Shown here: in pieces, positions 34,847 to 40,173 of the stretch | Numbering within the stretch: position 1 is the first letter of the stretch | Layout of the letters: every line of letters starts with the position of its first letter | Origin: an uncultured SAR116 cluster alpha proteobacterium | Lineage (GTDB): Bacteria > Pseudomonadota > Alphaproteobacteria > Puniceispirillales > Marisalimonadaceae | DNA: 40,173 nt | Assembly (NCBI GenBank): GCA_902514865.1 | Contig: CABXSI010000005.1 | Coordinates: forward strand, 1 to 40,173 | Direction of reading: 5' to 3' | Notes under the pieces: generated by a model | Databases searched by the model: none | Seen by the model: only the letters and a program-made list of their open reading frames with translations | Told to the model about the DNA's origin: nothing | Made by a program: the position numbers and the translations under genes

Positions 34847-35452
34847 TTATGCTGCAGGTATTGTTTTTGAAAATCCTGGCAGACTGGAAGCAACATAATC
34901 AAACCATTTTTGTAATTGTGGCCTGCCTGTTTGCCACTCTTGAACATTTCTAAATGACATATAGCCCAATGCAACACCAAGCCCAATATTAGCAGCGTCA
35001 AATCCGCTTGGTTTAGTCCAATTAATAATATCTTTCTCTAAAAAATCTAATGTTCTTTCAATTTTACCCAATTGTAATTCTAACCATACTTTGGAGGGAA
35101 CCTCTCCTCCCGAATACCTATCTGAGTATACTACTAAAAGTGATGCATCTATAAGACCTTCAGCAAGAGCTGATCTACTTAAAACGATATCTCTTTCGGG
35201 TCCATCCATAGGTATCAAACCACCACCAATTCTATTGAAATAATCAATAATCACCCTACTATCGAATAGAAAAAAGCCATCTGGCTTTTGTAAAATTGGA
35301 ATTTTTCCAAGAGGGTTTTGACTTCTAAGTAAACTGTTGTCTTGAGAGTCAGCTGTTATAAGTTCTATTTTTCCCTCAATTCCAGCGCTATAAGCTGATA
35401 ATAATACTTTACGTACATAAGGAGAAGCCGGACTAAAAGTCAATTTATACAT
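34847..35452 (-). CDS. Glutathione S-transferase family protein
   Basis: A 201-residue GST. The thioredoxin-like N-terminal domain has TFSPASPYVRKV with the likely catalytic Ser, NPLGKIPIL with the cis-Pro, and FDSRVIIDYF binding glutathione. A helical C-terminal domain follows. GAGG precedes the ATG. It converges on the glycerate kinase, 6 bases apart. Role may be detoxification or a glutathione-dependent catabolic step; no substrate signal. Confidence 0.87.
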   Translation of the reverse strand: MYKLTFSPASPYVRKVLLSAYSAGIEGKIELITADSQDNSLLRSQNPLGKIPILQKPDGFFLFDSRVIIDYFNRIGGGLIPMDGPERDIVLSRSALAEGLIDASLLVVYSDRYSGGEVPSKVWLELQLGKIERTLDFLEKDIINWTKPSGFDAANIGLGVALGYMSFRNVQEWQTGRPQLQKWFDYVASSLPGFSKTIPAA

Positions 35453-35546
35453 ATTAACCTCAATAAAATTTATTTATTGTTAATTCTATTATACTATTAA
35501 ACCAAATAATTTGATTTAATAATATTTAATTTTTAAGAAGATTTAA

Positions 35547-36626
35547 ATGAAATACATAATAGTTACACAAACTTATCCCCCAAGAATTGGAGGAATGCAA
35601 AATGTAATGACCTCAATAAGTAAAAGACTCTCATCTATAGAAGACACACATGTTTTTCCTGATCACTTTTTATCCAAAAAAAATGGTTATATAAACTCAA
35701 AGCTACACATCCATAATAGTTTTTCTCCAAAAATATTTAGGCCTTTTATTAAAAGGTATTTAGTTAATAAAATCTATAAAGATAATGATGTCGTTATTTG
35801 TGATAGCTGGAAATCTATTAAGGCTGTACCAGCAAAAGTAAAAAAAATATTTGTCTTGGCCCACGGACAAGAGTTTTTATCCACTAAAAAAAAGTTTGGG
35901 CAAATCAAAAAATCATTAAATAGAGCTAGTTGTATTATTTGTAGCTCAAGCTACACAAAAAATTTGATTACAGAATTTAAAGTTACAGATACTCAAAAAA
36001 TAGTTATACCGCCTACATATTCAATTGGAGTTCCATCTGAAAAAAATACAAAATTTAGAGTAAAATCAAAATTAGTATCACTTTTAACAATATGTAGGTT
36101 AGAAGAAAGAAAGGGGATTATTCCAGTTTTAAAATGCTTGTCAGAATTAAATAGTAATAAGTTTTTAAAACCTTTCTTATGGAATATTTGTGGTGAAGGA
36201 CCACAAAAAAATAAAATTCAAAACTTAATAAAGGGCCTTGGGCTATCAGAACAAGTAAAATTAATTGGAAAAATATCAGGAGATTCAAAAGTTGATTTTA
36301 TAAAAAAAAGTGATCTTTTTATTATGCCGTCATATAAAGTTAAGAATTCTATAGAAGGTTTTGGAATTTCTTACATTGAAGCTGCTGCTTATGGTATTCC
36401 ATCAATTGCTGGTATTGAAGGTGGAGTTGTAGACGCTGTAAATCATTCAAGGTCTGGATGGTGTGTAAATCCCTTAAGTCTAAAAGAACTGTCAGACACT
36501 CTTATGGAAGCTATTAATAATGAAAAGAAAAGAAAAGAATACGGCTCACAAGCAAAAAAACAGTTTATGCATTATTTTTCAGGAGAAAAAGTTTTCAGGA
36601 AACTCGTGGACACTATTAGCATTTAA
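35547..36626 (+). CDS. Glycosyltransferase family 4 protein
   Basis: A 359-residue GT-B glycosyltransferase. The N-terminal acceptor domain opens with TQTYPPRIGGMQNV, a typical GT4 start. The C-terminal GT1/GT4 domain has TICRLEERKGI near residue 180, CGEGPQKNKI, and the EX7E motif EGFGISYIE near residue 272 that binds the NDP-sugar. Likely transfers a sugar in an envelope polysaccharide or glycolipid; no polysaccharide cluster surrounds it. The last 48 bases overlap the convergent DUF952 gene. Confidence 0.87.
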   Translation: MKYIIVTQTYPPRIGGMQNVMTSISKRLSSIEDTHVFPDHFLSKKNGYINSKLHIHNSFSPKIFRPFIKRYLVNKIYKDNDVVICDSWKSIKAVPAKVKKIFVLAHGQEFLSTKKKFGQIKKSLNRASCIICSSSYTKNLITEFKVTDTQKIVIPPTYSIGVPSEKNTKFRVKSKLVSLLTICRLEERKGIIPVLKCLSELNSNKFLKPFLWNICGEGPQKNKIQNLIKGLGLSEQVKLIGKISGDSKVDFIKKSDLFIMPSYKVKNSIEGFGISYIEAAAYGIPSIAGIEGGVVDAVNHSRSGWCVNPLSLKELSDTLMEAINNEKKRKEYGSQAKKQFMHYFSGEKVFRKLVDTISI

Positions 36627-36926
36627 GTTCAAATTATAAATTTCTTCAGCTTTATTAGTTTCTAAATTTCCGTAGTAATGAGGAAACAGTTCTTCATTGC
36701 GAGATATTTCCCATTTAAGTTTATCCTTTATTTTTATAACTCTAAAACAAATTATAAGAAGATTTTCTTGTCCTTTAAAATGTTTTGCAACTGTTTCCTT
36801 TAATTGTTTTTTAGTAGATAAATGTATAAAGCCATCTCTATTATCAACTTCTGATCCAGTATAAATTTTTTCTATTATTGCTTTGTTCCATTCATTCTTA
36901 GAACAAATTTTATAAACGAAACTCAT
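36579..36926 (-). CDS. DUF952 domain protein
   Basis: A 115-residue DUF952 protein. VYKICSKNEWNKA at the start, RDGFIHLSTKKQLKETVAKHF in the middle and HYYGNL near residue 84 mark the family, which has conserved His residues and unknown function, with weak resemblance to ADP-ribosyl-binding folds. Its ATG overlaps the stop of the hydrolase upstream (ATGA), and its last 48 bases are antisense to the GT4 gene end. It is complete. Confidence 0.88.
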   Translation of the reverse strand: MSFVYKICSKNEWNKAIIEKIYTGSEVDNRDGFIHLSTKKQLKETVAKHFKGQENLLIICFRVIKIKDKLKWEISRNEELFPHYYGNLETNKAEEIYNLNLNANSVHEFPENFFS

Positions 36927-37846
36927 TTAGTATTATTATTTTCTAACATAAATTCTTTAATTATTTTTATTAAAGTTTCTGGTTCATCTTCTTGTGAATA
37001 GTGACCTGCATTAGGCATTTCAATAACTTTTGAATTCGGAAAAAGACATTTGAAATCTCTTATTGCGTAATCTGGTTCAATTGCCCTGTCTTGCATTCCA
37101 TAAGCCAAAACAGCTGACTTAGAACATAGTGACTTTAAATCTCCGTGTTTTATACCCTCAATAACATAAGGAACTATTCTATTTAATAGAGCATCCAATG
37201 GAAAATTTATAGCTCCTTTACAACTGGCTCGATCAGGAAATTGTGAGGAATAGGCCTCTATCCAATTTTCATTTATTACATGGTTATTTGTAAAATTTGG
37301 AATTTTCATAACTGATAATAATGTTGAACTCAATTCACCTAAAATACCTTCTAATGTTTCAGCTTCATAATGTTTTTTTATCCATTGAAACCAGGGTGAT
37401 AAATTTTTAGGTCTTTCTTCTTTACTATAACCAAATAAAGTATTTATTAAAACGAAACCCGTAACCTTATCAATGTTTCTGATTGAATAAGCACCTGTGA
37501 TCGGACCACCCCAATCTTGGCCTACAAATGTTATATCACTTAAATCTAAAAATTCTATTAATCTACTAAGATTTTCAACATGTGTCTTAAGAGTGTAGTC
37601 TTTACCTTGAGGTGTTTCTGATTTGCCAAAGCCCATCATGTCTGGAACTATAATACGATACTTATTAGATAATTCTGGAATAAATTTTCTATAAATATAA
37701 CCCCAGGTTGGCTCTCCATGCAGCATAATAATCGGCTTTGCCTTTTTGGGTCCTTCATCTACGTAATGTTGTAAAAAACCATTGCCATCGAAAAAGTTAG
37801 GATTAAACGGCCACGTGCCATCAAAGGTTTCTGATGCCATTATCAT
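36923..37846 (-). CDS. Haloalkane dehalogenase-like alpha/beta hydrolase (DhlA type)
   Basis: A 307-residue alpha/beta hydrolase. LHGEPTWGYIYRKF (residues 42-55) and GQDWGG with nucleophile Asp111 followed by Trp112 match the DhlA branch of haloalkane dehalogenases, where the Trp next to the Asp binds halide. A cap domain with SPWFQW follows, then YGMQDRAI with the likely acid and NAGHYSQED with the catalytic His. Activity on halogenated substrates is family-based inference; many such homologues are uncharacterised. GGAG precedes ATG 37846. Translationally coupled to DUF952. Confidence 0.82.
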   Translation of the reverse strand: MIMASETFDGTWPFNPNFFDGNGFLQHYVDEGPKKAKPIIMLHGEPTWGYIYRKFIPELSNKYRIIVPDMMGFGKSETPQGKDYTLKTHVENLSRLIEFLDLSDITFVGQDWGGPITGAYSIRNIDKVTGFVLINTLFGYSKEERPKNLSPWFQWIKKHYEAETLEGILGELSSTLLSVMKIPNFTNNHVINENWIEAYSSQFPDRASCKGAINFPLDALLNRIVPYVIEGIKHGDLKSLCSKSAVLAYGMQDRAIEPDYAIRDFKCLFPNSKVIEMPNAGHYSQEDEPETLIKIIKEFMLENNNTK

Positions 37847-37869
37847 TCTTAAATTCTCCGAATAAAATA

Positions 37870-38181
37870 TTACATTTCAGTACTTGCTGCTTCTTTTTCA
37901 TAAGTAAAAGTACAAACACCAACAAAGTTATTTTCTTTAAAAACCAAACTTCCTTTTAAATCTGCAATAATATTAATGTAATTATTTTCAAAGTTTTTTA
38001 ATGCATCTGGATTTTCAAATTTAATTGAAACATTCAAATCACCAGATTGACTTATAAAAATATTAAGTCCAATGATATTATATTCAGAGATTTTAGAGCC
38101 AAACTTTTCTGAACAAAAAGAAGCTGCTAGTTTAGCTTCACTTACAGATGTGAATTTAAAATTTAAAATTTTTCCAAACAT
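37870..38181 (-). CDS. Small protein of unknown function downstream of a GAF protein
   Basis: A 103-residue protein I do not recognise. It is soluble, with no signal peptide or membrane segment. Its pattern of strand, helix (SVSEAKLAASFCSEKFG), two strands, helix (DALKNFENNYINIIADL), strand suggests a ferredoxin-like alpha/beta fold, similar in layout to ABM-type small proteins. Only two bases separate it from the GAF gene, with AAGG inside that gene's end, so they are almost certainly made together. A shared regulatory or sensory job is possible but unproven. Confidence 0.65.
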   Translation of the reverse strand: MFGKILNFKFTSVSEAKLAASFCSEKFGSKISEYNIIGLNIFISQSGDLNVSIKFENPDALKNFENNYINIIADLKGSLVFKENNFVGVCTFTYEKEAASTEM

Positions 38182-38183
38182 CT

Positions 38184-38996
38184 TTAACCTTCTATCTTAC
38201 TAAGCATGTCCATTAATTCATCTTCATCCTCAGATAGATTTTTAATTCTTTTCAAAGTTCCAATATTCATATTTAACTGTTCTTGTAGTTTTATCCCATA
38301 TTTAGAAATATAAATATCACCTTCGTTACTTTCTCCAATACCAAGCTTAATGATTAATTTTCTTTCTTCACTCGTAATTACATCATTTATTAAAAATTTT
38401 AATATTGATGTAGCGTTATGAAGACTTATATCTGCAAAATTAGACATTAATTTATGCATTATATTTATTGTAGTTTCTGCAGTACTTTTTCTTTGAGCAA
38501 CTTGAACTTCTAATTGATATGCTAACTTTTGGGCTAAACTTATTAACAAGTCAATCTTGTGTTTTGACAGCTTTCTTACTCTATTGTCACTTACACACAA
38601 TGTTCCTAATATATATCCGTCTGAAGTAATAATTGGAAATGCTGCGTAAAACTTAACACCAATGTCTGTTACTGCTGGATGCAACATAAATCGCTTATCT
38701 TTTGTCATATCGTTAATTATGAGTGGATTAGTTTTCTCTAAAGCAAACTGACATAAAGTTTGTTTTCTTGGCATCTCAATTGGAACTTCATCAGGAAAAC
38801 CGTCTCTAGCAAGAACGAACTGTCTATCAGCATCTATTACCCCTGTCCAACTTACAGGACATCCTGTAATTTCTTTGGCTAAAAGACAATAAACATCATA
38901 AAGTTCTGTTGAGTTTGTATCTAACACGCCTGTTCGGACTACAGCTTGTACTCTTTTACTATCATTTGTTGGAATATTAGCAGGTTTAAATGTCAT
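38184..38996 (-). CDS. GAF domain protein
   Basis: A 270-residue cytoplasmic protein with one GAF domain at about residues 20-160 (ARDGFPDEVPIEMPRKQTLCQFALEK and GYILGTLCVSDNRVRKLS, read in parts) and a helical, partly coiled C-terminal 100 residues ending in an acidic LSEDEDELMDML. No output domain such as GGDEF, HATPase or HTH is present. The PTLC-like Cys in KQTLCQFA is typical of a GAF subfamily often fused to signalling enzymes. It is coupled to the 103-residue gene downstream. Ligand and output are unknown. Confidence 0.8.
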   Translation of the reverse strand: MTFKPANIPTNDSKRVQAVVRTGVLDTNSTELYDVYCLLAKEITGCPVSWTGVIDADRQFVLARDGFPDEVPIEMPRKQTLCQFALEKTNPLIINDMTKDKRFMLHPAVTDIGVKFYAAFPIITSDGYILGTLCVSDNRVRKLSKHKIDLLISLAQKLAYQLEVQVAQRKSTAETTINIMHKLMSNFADISLHNATSILKFLINDVITSEERKLIIKLGIGESNEGDIYISKYGIKLQEQLNMNIGTLKRIKNLSEDEDELMDMLSKIEG

Positions 38997-39072
38997 TTTT
39001 TTACTTCTAGTTTATTAGATTATATAACATCAATTTATTAGAAACAATGAACATATTCATTAAAAATCAGAT

Positions 39073-40173
39073 TTAATAAAATTCAAAAATAAAAAAATAA
39101 CTATAGCTTACTATTATTGCAGGAATACCCGAATATATAGTGGCAATAAAAGCTGCTTTGGGTTGTAGGGCGATTGCTGGAAACAATGCATCTCCATCAT
39201 TTGAAATTGCGTTTCCAATCTGAGCAGATAAAGGAATTATTCCATTTAAATATAAAGTTGTAACCAGTATTTGAGGGCCACAACCTGGTAAAAAACCTAT
39301 TAAAATAGCTATCAATGGAATAAAAAAGTAATAGGATTTAAAAATAGCCTCTAAATCAAACTCTCCTAAATGAACAGTTAATTCATATGCAAGAAAAGCT
39401 AAAATAACCCAACCTGTAATAAAGTTAGTATCTGATACTGTTCTTCTTACAATCTTTTCATCTGGTCTAGAAGGGGTGTATCTTAAACCGCTAATTATTG
39501 GTAATATCCACATGATGAAGCATAAAGAACCAGCAAAAAAACCAAAAAAAGTAATTGGATTTTCTATAAATTTATTTGCAAAATATAAATCTAAGTTGAT
39601 TTGAAATGCTGTTAAAATTCCGAAAAATATGCCAGGAATAATTAGAACAATCCAGAAAAAATCTAAACTTTTTGAAGTCTTATATTTTGATGGTTTACTA
39701 TTTTGTTTTATAACGTCACAACCATTTATTTTCATAAAATTTTTCTTATGAATTAAATTTACTAATATCCCTGAGACAAAACCTACTAAAAACCCAATTA
39801 ACATTATAAATAATCCAATTTTAGGCTCTTTAGCTATTAGTAAAAAAGCTGCATCACCCATTGTAGCAGTTAATGTTGCTACAACTGAACCAAAAGAAAC
39901 TTTTCCACGAGAATATTGAGTTATGACTATAATAGCCCCCCCACAACCGGGAAGCGCACCAAGAAATGAGCTAACAAATATTTCTAGTTTTGGTCTTTTA
40001 TTAAGAACTTTTTCTAAATCAATTTTTAGAAATTTTTCCAATGAATAGAAAAACAACAACGTTCCTGCAACAAAACTTGTCACTTGTATGTAAGCATCAG
40101 CAATTGAAGATTTTATGATATCCCAAGTTTCGTTACCTATATTAAAGAATAAGAAAACTCCTATTAGTAAAAA
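39073..40173 (-). CDS. ArsP_2-type 10TM permease (putative metal exporter), 5' partial
   Basis: A polytopic membrane protein. The ORF call starts at a GTG (40083), but the frame is open without a stop to the window edge at 40173 (reading LLIGVFLFFNIG), so the gene continues beyond the window. Two repeated motifs, GALPGCGGAI and GFLPGCGPQIL, one in each half, are typical of the ArsP_2 putative heavy-metal exporter family; related proteins are annotated as putative manganese transporters. NAISNDGDALFPAIAL is another family block. At least eight membrane segments are visible. Substrate not predictable. Confidence 0.8.
   Translation of the reverse strand, partial: FLLIGVFLFFNIGNETWDIIKSSIADAYIQVTSFVAGTLLFFYSLEKFLKIDLEKVLNKRPKLEIFVSSFLGALPGCGGAIIVITQYSRGKVSFGSVVATLTATMGDAAFLLIAKEPKIGLFIMLIGFLVGFVSGILVNLIHKKNFMKINGCDVIKQNSKPSKYKTSKSLDFFWIVLIIPGIFFGILTAFQINLDLYFANKFIENPITFFGFFAGSLCFIMWILPIISGLRYTPSRPDEKIVRRTVSDTNFITGWVILAFLAYELTVHLGEFDLEAIFKSYYFFIPLIAILIGFLPGCGPQILVTTLYLNGIIPLSAQIGNAISNDGDALFPAIALQPKAAFIATIYSGIPAIIVSYSYFFIFEFY

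Noticed and set aside
1-40173. CRISPR array, insertion sequence, prophage, defence island, rRNA or tRNA
   Set aside because: No regularly spaced repeats, transposase, integrase, phage or defence genes, and no cloverleaf in the intergenic gaps.

Overview
The window is AT-rich (about one third G+C by eye) and densely coded, with short intergenic gaps, many 1-17 nt overlaps and no RNA gene, CRISPR, insertion sequence or phage gene that I can see. Gene content and protein style suggest a streamlined marine alphaproteobacterium: urtABCDE-ureDABCEFG in one run, many CoA-linked catabolic enzymes, a Gram-negative GpgS, and a 5'-end protein resembling a Rhodospirillales-type conserved hypothetical. 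The lineage is an inference from style, not from a marker gene.

Layout. 1-502: 3' part of a conserved protein of unknown function, open to the window edge. 532-587: an 11-bp inverted repeat. 680-4056: a small-acid catabolic module (isopropylmalate/tartrate-type dehydrogenase, ABM-domain protein, DUF1537 acid-sugar kinase, convergent RraA-type aldolase/decarboxylase). 4200-10427: acyl-CoA catabolism (two-subunit acyl-CoA dehydrogenase, enoyl-CoA hydratase, SCP-x-type thiolase) with a frameshifted sixA-like phosphatase, an alpha/beta hydrolase and an SDR. 10424-15089: a nucleoside-gate membrane protein, an MFS carrier, a CaiB/BaiF CoA-transferase and a metallo-beta-lactamase-fold hydrolase. 15291-26126: the urea uptake and urease operon. 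26136-29956 (minus): glucosylglycerate phosphorylase-like GH13, GpgS and a GpgP/MpgP-type phosphatase. 29985-33502 (minus): MFS carrier, nitroreductase, lytic transglycosylase, enoyl-CoA hydratase. 33593-40173: glycerate 2-kinase, GST, GT4, DUF952, DhlA-like hydrolase, a small unknown protein, a GAF protein, and an ArsP_2-type 10TM permease running off the 3' edge.

How it fits together. The urea operon imports urea and releases ammonia. It abuts genes to make and phosphorolyse glucosylglycerate, a nitrogen-free anionic compatible solute that can stand in for glutamate when nitrogen is scarce. Phosphorolysis would release glucose-1-phosphate and glycerate, and a glycerate 2-kinase lies about 4 kb away. 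This makes a plausible nitrogen-economy neighbourhood (inference). The most notable single observations are the synthesis and breakdown genes overlapping by 17 nt, the acid-sugar module with an unusual dehydrogenase, an unusually long periplasmic region on UrtB, a perfect 12-bp hairpin between urtA and urtB, a 10-bp palindrome at the nitroreductase start, and the sixA frameshift. No entirely new type of system is evident; the pathway variants above are the best candidates for new biology.
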